Positions 37,523 through 47,024 of a DNA stretch of 64,000 bases are shown here, one piece after another; position 1 is the first letter of the stretch, and the number at the start of each line of letters is the position of its first letter. Under the pieces are notes generated by a model. The model was not told the DNA's origin and did not search any database. It saw nothing but the letters and a program-made list of their open reading frames with translations. Origin of the DNA: a bacterium (lineage in GTDB: Bacteria > UBP6 > UBA1177); assembly GCA_017405875.1 (NCBI GenBank), contig JAFQZM010000006.1, positions 1-64,000 of the forward strand. The letters are read 5' to 3'. The position numbers and the translations under genes were made by a program.

Positions 37523-40114
37523 TTAGAAAAGATCCTCGGCACCCTGAGTCGGATCGAGGACGTCTTTTTCTTCGACGGTTTTGTTCGGTTCGCTTCCTGC
37601 ATGGAAGTACATTCTGACCCCGTCTTTATCGGAAACGAGACCTGTTTTCGGGTCGATGTTTCTGCCGACAACGCCTGCAGGAAGTTCGTAATCGGATGTC
37701 GGCGGGAAGTTTTTGAGATACCTTTCCATGAAGTCGCGCCAAATAGGAAGCGCAGTTTTCGAGCCTGTTTCGACTCTGCCGAGCGGACGGCCGTGCTGGT
37801 CGTTGCCTACCCAGACACCGGCAACGAAATTGGGCGAATAGCCTATAAACCATGCGTCGAAATAGTCGTTCGTCGTTCCGCTTTTGCCGGCAACGTGACG
37901 GCTGCATGTTCCCTCTCCGCCTTCCTCATCCTCGCTCAAGTTGCTCTTTTTACATTTGTAATGGTTGAATCCTCTGACGCTCGCCGCAGTTCCGCGGTTG
38001 ACGACATCTTCGAGAATTTTGTTGGTTATGTAAGCCGTCTGAGGTGTAAGAACTTGATTTTCTTCCCTTTTTGCAAAGTAAAGCAGTCTTTCCAGTTTCG
38101 ACGGAGCTGATATGTAAGGATCATAAAAAACGGTGTTGTCTTCGAGGACGTTTCCGTTTTTGTCGTAAATTTTTCTTATGTAGGTCGTGTGCGGAGCTTT
38201 GCCCATATTCGGGAAATGGGCGTAAGCGTCGGTGAGTTCGTCTATCGTGAGGCAGCTCGAACCGAGCATACTGCCGAATTCAGGCTTGATCTCGCTTTTG
38301 ATGCCTAAAGCCTTTGCGCCGTCGATGGCGTCACGAAGCCCGAGCTTCTGCAGAACTCTGATTGCAGGAGTATTCATCGAGTGAATGAGCGCTTCCCAGA
38401 CCGTAACTTCGCCTTTGAAAGTGTTCTCGAAGTTTGCCGGCTTGAAATTCGTGTCGGTAACGGTTACAGGTGCGTCGAGAACCATTGATGCCGGAGTGAG
38501 AAGCGGCGATCTGCCGTTGCGTTTTTCGAGCGCAAGAGAGTAAAAAACAGGTTTTATCGAGCTTCCCGGCTGACGGCATGCCTGAGTCGTACGGTCGAAT
38601 TCGCTGATTTCGAAATCGTAGCCGCCCATGAGCGCCTTGACATAACCCGAATACGGGTCTTTTACGATTATTGCAGCCTGAGACGAAGGAATCTGTTCAA
38701 GAACGAAATAGAAGTCTTTTCCCAATTCTTTCGAATAGTTGCGGAAATCGTACTGATCGCGCGTTCCCGCTCTGTCGGTCGCTCTGACAAGGATGACATC
38801 TCCCGGTTTGAAGACCTCTTTCACAGACTTTACAACCGCGTAAGAACCAACCGGACTCCACGGACGCGCCCAGCCTAAATCTTCGAGATAGATTTCGCGT
38901 TTGACTTCGCCGACCTGAACGAGTGCGCTTTTTTCCTTTGTTTCAAGGACGACACCCTGATAGTAAACGCCGCTTTTTATAGAATCTTCGGTGATTTTTC
39001 CGAATACTTTTTCGTGACGCTTGAGATAGTTGTCGAGATCTTTTTTGAGGTTTATCGAATAGAGCGGGTTTGTAACTTCGCCGCCGAACTTATCACCTTT
39101 CTGATAGCTGTCCTCCTCGCCTCTCGCATAGCCCTGACGCTTCGAAAGCTCCCTGATGCCGTAAAAAACAGCTTCGTGGGCGAATTTCGTGGCACGCATG
39201 TCAACAGTTGTCTGAACAGTCATTCCCTCTTTGTAAAGTTTGTCGAAACCGTACTTGTCAAGCAGGTATCTGCGTACTTTTTCGCTGAAATAAGGCGCCT
39301 TGTCGAGGAAAAGTTCTTTCTGCGGATTAGTAGTTATCGGCTTTTCCAGAGCGGCTTCGTATTCTGATTTCGTGATATATTTGTCCTCGAACATTCTTTT
39401 GAGAACGTAGTTTCTGCGGCGCAGAGCCTTGTCGGGATTGAGTATCGGAGAAGCTGCAGAGGGAAATTTCGGAAGTCCGGCAAGAATCGCCATCTCGTCT
39501 ATTTCGAGTTCCCAGACGTGTTTGCTGAAGTATTTGCGGGAAGCCGCTTCAACACCGTAAGCGCCGCTTCCCAGGTAGACTTCGTTGAGGTAAAGATAAA
39601 GGATCTCCTCTTTCGAAAGGTGTTTTTCAAGCTCGATCGCCATGATCATATCCTTGATTTTACGGCTGAAAGTCCTCTCGGTGCCGACAAAGGATTTTGA
39701 AAGCTGCTGCGTTATCGTACTTCCGCCCTGCTTGATTCCGGTTGTCATGTACTTGAACGCCGCGCGGACGATGCCGAGCGGATCGATGCCCTTATGCGTG
39801 TAGAACGACGAATCTTCGCCCGCTACGAAAGCGAGACGCAGTTTTTCGGGAATTTTGTCGTAAGGAATGATGATCCTTCTGTTTTCATGGTAAAACTCGG
39901 CGATAAGCTCTCCGTCGTAGGAATAGACTTTCGTGCCTGCATCGGGCTTGTAGTCGCTTACCATGTTGATTGCCGGAATCTCGGATTTGAATTTGGAATA
40001 AACGGCAATACCGATGATAATGCCTGCGACAAAAAGAGCCACCGCCGCGATCAGAGCCAGTTTAAATATCTTACGGAATTTATTTGATTTTAAATCAAAC
40101 TTCTTTTGAGCCAT
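37523..40114 (-). CDS. mrcA: Class A penicillin-binding protein (PBP1A type)
   Basis: 863 residues. A membrane anchor spans about 18-40. The glycosyltransferase 51 domain follows (EDSSFYTHKGIDPLG with catalytic Glu100; GGSTITQQL; YLNEVYLGSGAYGVEAA). The transpeptidase domain has SxxK as Ser518-S-I-Lys521 in QPGSSIKP and KSGTTNDYFDAWF near 740. An OB-like insertion lies between the two, about 390-450. It polymerises and cross-links peptidoglycan in the periplasm. It follows rbfA after 16 bases with CGGAGGG before the ATG, so it is the last gene of the rimP-rbfA transcript, an unusual partner for translation genes. A weak AT-stem and T run follow the stop. Confidence 0.94.
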   Translation of the reverse strand: MAQKKFDLKSNKFRKIFKLALIAAVALFVAGIIIGIAVYSKFKSEIPAINMVSDYKPDAGTKVYSYDGELIAEFYHENRRIIIPYDKIPEKLRLAFVAGEDSSFYTHKGIDPLGIVRAAFKYMTTGIKQGGSTITQQLSKSFVGTERTFSRKIKDMIMAIELEKHLSKEEILYLYLNEVYLGSGAYGVEAASRKYFSKHVWELEIDEMAILAGLPKFPSAASPILNPDKALRRRNYVLKRMFEDKYITKSEYEAALEKPITTNPQKELFLDKAPYFSEKVRRYLLDKYGFDKLYKEGMTVQTTVDMRATKFAHEAVFYGIRELSKRQGYARGEEDSYQKGDKFGGEVTNPLYSINLKKDLDNYLKRHEKVFGKITEDSIKSGVYYQGVVLETKEKSALVQVGEVKREIYLEDLGWARPWSPVGSYAVVKSVKEVFKPGDVILVRATDRAGTRDQYDFRNYSKELGKDFYFVLEQIPSSQAAIIVKDPYSGYVKALMGGYDFEISEFDRTTQACRQPGSSIKPVFYSLALEKRNGRSPLLTPASMVLDAPVTVTDTNFKPANFENTFKGEVTVWEALIHSMNTPAIRVLQKLGLRDAIDGAKALGIKSEIKPEFGSMLGSSCLTIDELTDAYAHFPNMGKAPHTTYIRKIYDKNGNVLEDNTVFYDPYISAPSKLERLLYFAKREENQVLTPQTAYITNKILEDVVNRGTAASVRGFNHYKCKKSNLSEDEEGGEGTCSRHVAGKSGTTNDYFDAWFIGYSPNFVAGVWVGNDQHGRPLGRVETGSKTALPIWRDFMERYLKNFPPTSDYELPAGVVGRNIDPKTGLVSDKDGVRMYFHAGSEPNKTVEEKDVLDPTQGAEDLF

Positions 40115-40130
40115 TTATCCCTCCGGAGAG

Positions 40131-40478
40131 TTAATCCTTTTTTATTGCTTCAAAAATCTTTTCCAACCTTATCTCGCGGTCGATCGAGTCATCGTAAACG
40201 AACTTGATTTCAGGCACGAATTTGAGCCTGCTTAAGTGCGATGCGAGCTTGAAACGGATGTTTTTAAGGTTTGAATCGAGATATTCCTGGATTTCCGGAA
40301 CGGTTTCGGGCTTAAAAGTCGAATAGTAGATTTTTGCCGACCTCAGATCCTGAAGCACTGAAACGTGAGTTATCGTTATCATGTCAGCCGGAGTACCGCC
40401 GAAATCGCTGTAAACCATAGTGCTGATGAACCTTTTTATCGATTCGGCAACTCTGTCCTGCCTTATTGCGCCAGCCAT
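40131..40478 (-). CDS. rbfA: Ribosome-binding factor A
   Basis: 115 residues. KH-like fold family, with DRVAESIKRFIS at the N-terminus, ITHVSVLQDLRSAKIYYS in the middle and a C-terminal VPEIKFVYDDSIDR. It helps mature the 5' end of 16S rRNA in the 30S subunit. The start shares one base with the infB stop (TAATG), so translation is coupled. Confidence 0.94.
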   Translation of the reverse strand: MAGAIRQDRVAESIKRFISTMVYSDFGGTPADMITITHVSVLQDLRSAKIYYSTFKPETVPEIQEYLDSNLKNIRFKLASHLSRLKFVPEIKFVYDDSIDREIRLEKIFEAIKKD

Positions 40479-43075
40479 TAGATGACCTCGTCTCTGAATT
40501 CTTTGTCAATGTAGCATTCGATTATGTCGCCGATTTTGATGTCGTTGTAGCTGTCGATCGTAGCACCGCATTCGTAGCCGCTCTTGACCTCTTTGACATC
40601 GTCTTTGAAGCGTTTGAGCGTTCCCAGTTTGCCGTTGTAGATAACGACGTTGTCACGGACGAGTTTGATCTTGGAAGCCTTGACGACTCTTCCTTCAACG
40701 ACCATGCAGCCCGCGATCGTGCCGACTTTGCCGACCTTGAAAATCTCCCTGACTTCGAGTTTTCCGATGTATTCCTCTTTGATGATCGGTGCCAGCATAC
40801 CAGACATTGCCGCTTTGATGGCATCGATAAGTTCGTAAATAATCGAGAAAATCTCAATATTTACGCCTTCTGCCGCGGCAAGCTGTTTAGCCTTGTTGTC
40901 GACACGGACGTTGAAGCCGATGATCATTCCCTTCGAAGCGCTTGCGAGCAGAACGTCGTTTTCGTTGATGCCGCCGACACCCGAGTGAATGACTTTTATC
41001 TTCATTTTCTTGTGCTCGATCTTGTTGAGCGAAGCAATGATAGCTTCTACCGAACCGTCGACGTCGCCTTTTACGATGACGTTGAGATCCTTGACCTCTT
41101 CCTGCTCTGCAGCGAAGAATTCTTCGATCGAAGGAGTCGCCTTTTCGACGTTTTTCTTTTCGCGCTGCTTGTTGATCCTGAGTTCGACAAGCCCTTTAGC
41201 CCTTCTTTCGTCCTTGAAGACGTAAAGTTTCTCACCTGCCGGAGGAACTGTATCGAGACCTGTGATCTCGACTGCCATTGAAGGTGACGCCTCTTTGACG
41301 CGCTTTCCGGTCCAGTCCATCATGCTTCTTACGAAACCGATAGATGCACCGGTAACGACCATGTCGCCGATCTTCAGTGTTCCGTCTTTGACGAGAACTG
41401 TCGCAACGGGACCTTTGCCGAGATCCATTCTCGATTCGATGACGATACCTTCAGCAGGTTTGGTAGGATCAGCCTTGAGATCCATCATTTCGACCTGAAG
41501 AAGAACCGCTTCAAGCAGACCTTCTATATTGATTCTCTGTTTTGCCGAAATTTCGACGAAAAGGTTTTCACCGCCCAGCTCTTCCGCGACGATCTCGTAT
41601 TTGAGAAGTTCGTTTTTGACTTTTGCCGGATTTGCCGTGGGTTTGTCGATCTTGTTGATCGCAACGATTATCGGAACGTTCGCCGCCTTAGCGTGGTTGA
41701 TAGCTTCGACCGTCTGAGGCATAACGCCGTCATCAGCGGCAACGATAAGAATAACAACGTCAGTCGCCTGAGCTCCTCTGCTTCTCATCGCCGTGAATGC
41801 TTCGTGACCGGGAGTATCGAGGAAAGTGATCTTTCCGCCGTTTATTTCAACCGAATATGCACCGATGTGCTGCGTAATACCGCCTGCCTCGCGGTCAACG
41901 ACGTTCGTGTGTCTGATCGCATCGAGAAGCTTCGTTTTGCCGTGGTCGACGTGACCCATGACAGTAACTACCGGAGGACGCGGAACCATGTTTTCAGGCT
42001 TGCTCTCGGTAACTTCGATGAACGATTCTTCGCTGAGAGCGACGTTTTCTGCCGTAAATCCGAATTCCTCGGCAAGGAACTGCGCGGTATCGTAGGGAAT
42101 TTTGTCGTTGATTCCGAACATTTCGCCTATGCTCATTAGCTTTGAAAGAAGCTGGGCCGCCTTGACACCCATTCTGCGAGCAAGTTCAGCAACCTGAATG
42201 GAATCCTCGATCTTGAGTATCTTTTTTATAGCCTTTGTCGGATTCGGAGCCGGTGCAGGCTGCGGTTTCGCCTTTTTCTTGTCTTTCTTTTTCTTTCTGA
42301 AATCGGAGAATCCGCCGCCGTAGCTGCTCCCCTGGTCATCTCCGAAAAACTGCGAGATATCGGCACCTCTGAGCTTTCCGGTAACAACCAGATGAACGGA
42401 ATCGTCGCCGTCTCCGCGGTTATTTTTCTTTTTGCCGCCGTGGCGCAGCTGCATATTGTTATTTTGGGAAGTCTGAGTGTTTGCTTCGGGAATGACGACT
42501 TTTTTCTTTTTGTTTGTCCTGTTTCTGAAATCATCGGAATAGTCATCATCGTCTTCCGCCGCCTCTTCCTCTTTTTTGCGCGGAGCACGTCTTTCCTCTT
42601 CGGGACGTTCATCTTCTTCATCCTGCTCTGCCGCAGCGATCTTTCTGATCTCATCTTCGACACTGACGATCTTTTCTTCGGAATCTTCAGGCTGTTCTTC
42701 CTCAGCGACTTCGACAGGCGCATCTTCGACCGGATTTACGGAAGGTTCGGGGGCTGCCTCTTCCGCAGTAACTGCCGGAGATTCTTCTGGTTTTGTTTCC
42801 GGAACTTCTTCCGCAGGAGTTTCAGGCTGTTTAGCCTCTTCCTGCACTGCAGGACGCTCGTCCGAAGGAATGAAACTCCTCTCTCTGTTTCCTCTGCGGA
42901 GTATCGTTTTCGGCTGCTTTACGGGTTCAGGTTTGAAATGATCTCTCGCCTTCTTTTCATGTTCTTCATCCACTTTGTTCGCGGCTTTGTATTCTTTATC
43001 AACCGCTTCTTTGAGAAAGTCGATGACGACCTTGCTTTCTACACCAAGTTCTTTTGCCAGTTCACTGATACGCAT
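40478..43075 (-). CDS. infB: Translation initiation factor IF-2
   Basis: 865 residues. N-terminal IF2_N helix (MRISELAKELGVESKVVIDFL); a long acidic and Lys-rich low-complexity stretch to about 280; a second IF2_N; then the GTPase with G1 GHVDHGKTKL, G3 DTPGHEAF and G4 NKID. Domains II-IV follow to the C-terminus. It places initiator tRNA on the ribosome. The start overlaps the YlxR/YlxQ stop as TAATG, and the stop overlaps rbfA the same way. Confidence 0.97.
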   Translation of the reverse strand: MRISELAKELGVESKVVIDFLKEAVDKEYKAANKVDEEHEKKARDHFKPEPVKQPKTILRRGNRERSFIPSDERPAVQEEAKQPETPAEEVPETKPEESPAVTAEEAAPEPSVNPVEDAPVEVAEEEQPEDSEEKIVSVEDEIRKIAAAEQDEEDERPEEERRAPRKKEEEAAEDDDDYSDDFRNRTNKKKKVVIPEANTQTSQNNNMQLRHGGKKKNNRGDGDDSVHLVVTGKLRGADISQFFGDDQGSSYGGGFSDFRKKKKDKKKAKPQPAPAPNPTKAIKKILKIEDSIQVAELARRMGVKAAQLLSKLMSIGEMFGINDKIPYDTAQFLAEEFGFTAENVALSEESFIEVTESKPENMVPRPPVVTVMGHVDHGKTKLLDAIRHTNVVDREAGGITQHIGAYSVEINGGKITFLDTPGHEAFTAMRSRGAQATDVVILIVAADDGVMPQTVEAINHAKAANVPIIVAINKIDKPTANPAKVKNELLKYEIVAEELGGENLFVEISAKQRINIEGLLEAVLLQVEMMDLKADPTKPAEGIVIESRMDLGKGPVATVLVKDGTLKIGDMVVTGASIGFVRSMMDWTGKRVKEASPSMAVEITGLDTVPPAGEKLYVFKDERRAKGLVELRINKQREKKNVEKATPSIEEFFAAEQEEVKDLNVIVKGDVDGSVEAIIASLNKIEHKKMKIKVIHSGVGGINENDVLLASASKGMIIGFNVRVDNKAKQLAAAEGVNIEIFSIIYELIDAIKAAMSGMLAPIIKEEYIGKLEVREIFKVGKVGTIAGCMVVEGRVVKASKIKLVRDNVVIYNGKLGTLKRFKDDVKEVKSGYECGATIDSYNDIKIGDIIECYIDKEFRDEVI

Positions 43076-43650
43076 TAAATATCCCCCGAAGTGAAATTAT
43101 TCAGTAAATTCATATAAAACATAAGTTTTTCCGACTGTTTCGAAGGTTTCAGCGCAAGCGCCGAAACACCACGACCGTCGAATTTTTTCCCAAAAAAATC
43201 TTTTGAAAGTGTTGTTCCGATCCCTTTAAGTCCTGTCTTTTTTTCAAGTTCCCTGACAGTTCTATCCGATGCGTCGGAAGCAAACAGAATCGCAGCAAAA
43301 GCAGTTCCGCAATCAGCTTCTTCGGCAATGAGGTTCTGCCCTTTGAGGAGAATTCCGCTCCTGCGGCATATCGCGAAATAGTAATCGAACGACTTTTCCG
43401 CCTGAGTACGGACGAAATCAAGGATTTTCTCCTGCGGAACACCGAAAGAGGTGCAGTTTTCGAAGGAAGAAAGGGCTTTTTTCGCGCCGTAGATCCCGCA
43501 GAGGCACTTTTTGTCAAAGTGAGTATAGACAGAGCGCCCCTCGAGTTTCTGAGTCCAGTCGGGAACAAGCACGCTGCCCGCCGCAACCCAGCGCAAAAGG
43601 TTTTCCTTCTCTCCTCTGCCGCCGCAGAATACGCAACTCCTTTCGGTCAT
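43075..43650 (-). CDS. YlxR (DUF448)-YlxQ (L7Ae-like) fusion, RNA-binding protein
   Basis: 191 residues from the ATG at 43650, placed 1 base after the nusA stop with AAGGAG 4 bases upstream. Residues 1-80 match the YlxR/DUF448 domain (RSCVFCGGRGEKENLLRWV; GRSVYTHFDKKC). Residues 90-190 look like an L7Ae/YlxQ fold (ICRRSGILLKGQN; FAAILFASDASDRT). In many Firmicutes these are separate genes between nusA and infB; fused forms are known in some proteobacteria. A role in RNA binding during transcription or ribosome assembly is likely. TAATG coupling leads into infB. Confidence 0.85.
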   Translation of the reverse strand: MTERSCVFCGGRGEKENLLRWVAAGSVLVPDWTQKLEGRSVYTHFDKKCLCGIYGAKKALSSFENCTSFGVPQEKILDFVRTQAEKSFDYYFAICRRSGILLKGQNLIAEEADCGTAFAAILFASDASDRTVRELEKKTGLKGIGTTLSKDFFGKKFDGRGVSALALKPSKQSEKLMFYMNLLNNFTSGDI

Positions 43651-43651
43651 A

Positions 43652-45229
43652 TTACTCCTTCTCTTCCTTTTCGCCTTCGCCGTCTTCTTCAAGTTTCGAG
43701 AAGTCGAAGATCGAATCAGGTGTTACTCTGCCGACTTTGTCGCGTTTTTTGCCGTTGAGCTCGTCGATGTGGATCTGGAGACTGTAACGGATCTGTCTTG
43801 CCCTTCTTATGCTGAGTTCCGCATTCTTCGCGAAAGATTCAGTATCAGGTTCACTCTGAATGTCTGCAAGAGTGAGATAGCCTCTTTCTGCAAGGAACTG
43901 TCCGAGTTCTTCGTTGATGCACTTGAGAGTCGTCGTCGGAACATCGAGTTTCTTTTCAAGCTCATCGTCGATGTTGATGACGCCCATGCCTTTTTCAAGC
44001 ATCATGTTCGCCTGTTCGATTATCGATTCAGCCTTTTCAACCGAAATGTCGGGAAGCTCTGCAAGGACTTCCGGAGCGACCGTCGTGAGGTCTTCAAGAG
44101 TAGTGTAGCCGAGTTTGATAAGCGAATCCGCGATGCTTTCGTCGATGCCGTCGATGAAAAGAAGTCTTCTCTTCGCTTCTTCGAGCATCATCTGCATCTG
44201 GCTCTCGCTCTGGATATCGATGCTCCAGCCGGTGAGCTGGCTTGCAAGTCTGACGTTTTCACCGCCGCGGCCGATTGCTACCGAAAGCTGATCGTCAGGG
44301 ACGATAACATCCATGCTGTGCTCGTCGTCGTCGATTATGATCTGCGAAACTTCGACAGGCGAAAGTGTGTTGCAGATATATTTTACGGAATCTTCGTCCC
44401 ACGGAATGATATCGATTTTTTCGCCGCTGAGCTCGTGAACGACATTCTGGATTCTAGAACCTTTCATACCGACGCATGCACCGACCGGATCGACATCGTG
44501 GTCGATAGATCTTACGCTGATTTTGGAGCGGTGTCCCGGATCACGCGCAACGCCTTCGATTTTTACGATTTTTTCAGCAATTTCAGGAACTTCAAGCTCG
44601 AAAAGTTTGATAAGGAACATCGTATTTACACGGCTGAGAAGAATATTGCAGCTCTGACCAGATGCCGGTTTTTTGACTTCGAGAATGAAAGCCTTGATTC
44701 TGTCGCCCGTTTTGAATCTGTCGGACGGGATCTGCTGCGTGTACGGAAGGTAAGCCTCGGTTTTGCCGATATCGACGATGATACCGGTCTTTTCGAAACG
44801 TCTGACCGTTCCCGTGATGATTTCGGACTGTCTGTTTTTGAACTCGTCGTAAATTATGTCGCCTTCAAGAGTCTTTATCTTCTGAAGAATTACCTGTTTT
44901 GCAACCTGAGCCGCTATACGGCCGAGTTCGTCAGCTTCCATTTTGATTCCGAGCGTATCGCCCAACTGTGCTTCGGGGTCGATCTTTTTCGCTTCTTCCA
45001 AAGAAATATCAAGCAGCGGATCTTCGACTCTGTCGGTGACAAGTCTGAAGTAGTAAGCTTCCAGATTGCCCGTTGCATCGTCGTACATGATGTCGATATC
45101 GGCATCCGGTCCGAGTTTTTTCTGAACGGCGCGGTAGAGAGCCTCTTTCACGATGTCGATGATAAGTTCCCTTTTGATACCTTTCATTTTGACCAGCTGG
45201 TCGATCAATTCCTTCAAATTAAAGTCCAT
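43652..45229 (-). CDS. nusA: Transcription termination/antitermination factor NusA
   Basis: 525 residues from the ATG at 45229, which shares a base with the rimP stop (TAATG) and has GGAG 7 bases upstream. The order is an N-terminal RNA polymerase-binding domain (1-130), S1 (about 135-205), two KH domains (GACVGMKGSRIQNVVHELSGE; VAIGRGGENVRLASQLTGW), then two C-terminal helix-hairpin acidic repeats (about 360-500). It binds RNA polymerase and nascent RNA to control pausing and termination. The acidic repeats match the proteobacterial form. Confidence 0.96.
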   Translation of the reverse strand: MDFNLKELIDQLVKMKGIKRELIIDIVKEALYRAVQKKLGPDADIDIMYDDATGNLEAYYFRLVTDRVEDPLLDISLEEAKKIDPEAQLGDTLGIKMEADELGRIAAQVAKQVILQKIKTLEGDIIYDEFKNRQSEIITGTVRRFEKTGIIVDIGKTEAYLPYTQQIPSDRFKTGDRIKAFILEVKKPASGQSCNILLSRVNTMFLIKLFELEVPEIAEKIVKIEGVARDPGHRSKISVRSIDHDVDPVGACVGMKGSRIQNVVHELSGEKIDIIPWDEDSVKYICNTLSPVEVSQIIIDDDEHSMDVIVPDDQLSVAIGRGGENVRLASQLTGWSIDIQSESQMQMMLEEAKRRLLFIDGIDESIADSLIKLGYTTLEDLTTVAPEVLAELPDISVEKAESIIEQANMMLEKGMGVINIDDELEKKLDVPTTTLKCINEELGQFLAERGYLTLADIQSEPDTESFAKNAELSIRRARQIRYSLQIHIDELNGKKRDKVGRVTPDSIFDFSKLEEDGEGEKEEKE

Positions 45230-45708
45230 TACTTTTCTCCATTCCAAACTTCATTTATTTTTCTGACAAATCCTTTTGCTATCTTAAGTTCAGTTCCGTC
45301 TTCGGCGCGGACGACGAATTCTTCTTTATCGTCATCAACCGAAACAAGTTCGCCCGTAAAGCGTTTTCTTCCTTCGACAAGTTCAGAAAGTTTGATTTTC
45401 AGCGTTTTTCCGATTTCGTCATGAAGATCGTCCCACCTTCTGACAGGTCTGTCGAGACCCGGCGAACTTACTTCAAGGTAGTAGCGGAAAGGAAAAGGAT
45501 CTTCCGCATCGAGAAAATCGCTCACTATCGGGCTGAATCTGCCGCATTCGTCAAGAGAAATGCGCGTTTCAGGCGAAAGTGTGTCTAAATACACTCTGAA
45601 AACGCCGTTCTGACCCGTCGGCAGATCGAGTTCAACTATTTTGAAACCCATCTTGTTAGCCAACGGCTCCAATTTTAAAAAAATATCCTTAGCTCTGCCA
45701 CTCCACAT
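45229..45708 (-). CDS. rimP: Ribosome maturation factor RimP
   Basis: 159 residues. VYLDTLSPETRISLDECGRFS and YYLEVSSPGLDRPVRR are the conserved RimP segments; the C-terminal half is an SH3-like barrel. It acts in 30S maturation. It is the first gene of the operon rimP-nusA-ylxR/Q-infB-rbfA-mrcA, with promoter at 45786-45813 about 75 bases upstream. Confidence 0.93.
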   Translation of the reverse strand: MWSGRAKDIFLKLEPLANKMGFKIVELDLPTGQNGVFRVYLDTLSPETRISLDECGRFSPIVSDFLDAEDPFPFRYYLEVSSPGLDRPVRRWDDLHDEIGKTLKIKLSELVEGRKRFTGELVSVDDDKEEFVVRAEDGTELKIAKGFVRKINEVWNGEK

Positions 45709-45785
45709 TCAACAACCTCACTCTTTAGATTAAAAACTGCGAAAAAGATGCAGAGAAATGAGATAAAAAGAACCTCACGGCGCGC

Positions 45786-45813
45786 TATTTACCATTAAAA
45801 ATGTAAAAATCAA
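45786..45813 (-). promoter_or_regulatory. Promoter of the rimP-nusA-infB operon
   Basis: On the minus strand TTGATT (45813-45808), 16 bases, TAAATA (45791-45786), then GCGCGCC. The GC-rich discriminator resembles that of the LRAT-like gene (GCGCGC) and suits stringent control, by analogy. Confidence 0.6.
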
Positions 45814-45821
45814 AAAAAATT

Positions 45822-47024
45822 TTACTTTATCTCGAAGTAAGCAGTGTGATTTTTGCCTTCGTAGTTGATTTCGATTCCTTTGAGTGATTCGATTTCTTCA
45901 GAGGTCGAAGCTGTATATTCTATCGGCATAAGGTAACAGCAGTTGTCGCAGTCAACGGCGATGTCATCAGTGTCGCGCTCCAGAATGTTCACTTTAAGAA
46001 CATTTTCCTCTATTCCTTCAACTTTGTATCCGTATTCCCAGTCCGCACCGCAGTGCATTTCACCGAACCAGTTGAAACGGATACTGTTTTCTGCTTTCTC
46101 AGTAACTTCGACATACTCATTACACCAGTAGCTTCCGTCTGTGTAGATCCTGTCTCTGAAAGAAAAAACGGGTTCTTCATGGCGGCATTCACCGACATCT
46201 ACAGCTTCAAAATCATCGTCGATATCGCTGTTTGAATCAAAAACATTCATTTTTACTGCTGCTTCTTTCTCAATTATGCTTCCGTCTTCAGCCTTTTCAG
46301 ACCATGTGAAAAGTGCATTGTTTAAACCGACATGCATTTCTGCGATAAATGAGGCTTCTTTGATTGTATCCGAGGATTTCACATAAACAATCGTTGACGG
46401 ATAACTTTCGATCTCACCTATAAAAACTGTATGAAAAGTGTCGTCGTTTGTTGAAAAATAGAGATCTGCACAAGGTGCATCACAGGCAGAATCAGGGTTA
46501 ATATTGTAGACATCACATCCAGAAAGACTTTCCAATCTCAAAGTTTCAGGAATAAAATCAGGACATGTCACAATCTCTTCTTCATTCTTGTCAGTGCATT
46601 CTTTGCTGAAAGTGGCCACAAGTCGCAACAAATATGCAATATGCTTGCTTGTTTCATTTTCATTTTGACGATCCCAAGTACAACTTCCGGCATTAGCTTT
46701 AGCAATCTCCTGAATGCAGGTGTCAGAGATATTTTTTTTTGCAGAATGTGTTCCGAAAGATGATTTTATCGTGCAATCGTCCTGCGTGATATTCCCTGTG
46801 TCAGTGTTGTCTTCGTCAGGAACGGCTTCTGTGTCTCCGCTGTCAGTTGAATCTGAGTCAGGAACCACTTCGGTGTCGCCTGTGTCGACTGAATCCGTGT
46901 CGGAAACAGTTTCCGTGTCACTGGTATCAGTTGTTTCAGACTCTTTTTTGACACTTCCGCAGGCAACAATCATCAAAACAAGAAATATTGCAGAAACAAG
47001 CGCCAAAAATAATCTTTTAATCAT
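45822..47024 (-). CDS. Lipoprotein of unknown function with Asp/Thr linker
   Basis: 400 residues. Type II signal with lipobox MIVAC. Residues 30-80 are D-T-x-S-D type repeats. The remaining 300 residues are Cys-containing and beta-rich, with WFGEMHCGADWEYGY and VDCDNCC near the C-terminus. I do not recognise the domain. The start overlaps the stop of the upstream LamG protein by 8 bases, with GGAGG before the ATG, so the two are co-expressed and probably act together at the cell surface. Confidence 0.8.
   Translation of the reverse strand: MIKRLFLALVSAIFLVLMIVACGSVKKESETTDTSDTETVSDTDSVDTGDTEVVPDSDSTDSGDTEAVPDEDNTDTGNITQDDCTIKSSFGTHSAKKNISDTCIQEIAKANAGSCTWDRQNENETSKHIAYLLRLVATFSKECTDKNEEEIVTCPDFIPETLRLESLSGCDVYNINPDSACDAPCADLYFSTNDDTFHTVFIGEIESYPSTIVYVKSSDTIKEASFIAEMHVGLNNALFTWSEKAEDGSIIEKEAAVKMNVFDSNSDIDDDFEAVDVGECRHEEPVFSFRDRIYTDGSYWCNEYVEVTEKAENSIRFNWFGEMHCGADWEYGYKVEGIEENVLKVNILERDTDDIAVDCDNCCYLMPIEYTASTSEEIESLKGIEINYEGKNHTAYFEIK

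Noticed and set aside
43769-45424. Long open frame (551 codons) on the plus strand opposite nusA
   Set aside because: It is the mirror of nusA and rimP codons; the product is a string of Phe/Asp/Arg-rich low-similarity sequence with no domain, and nusA on the other strand is certain.
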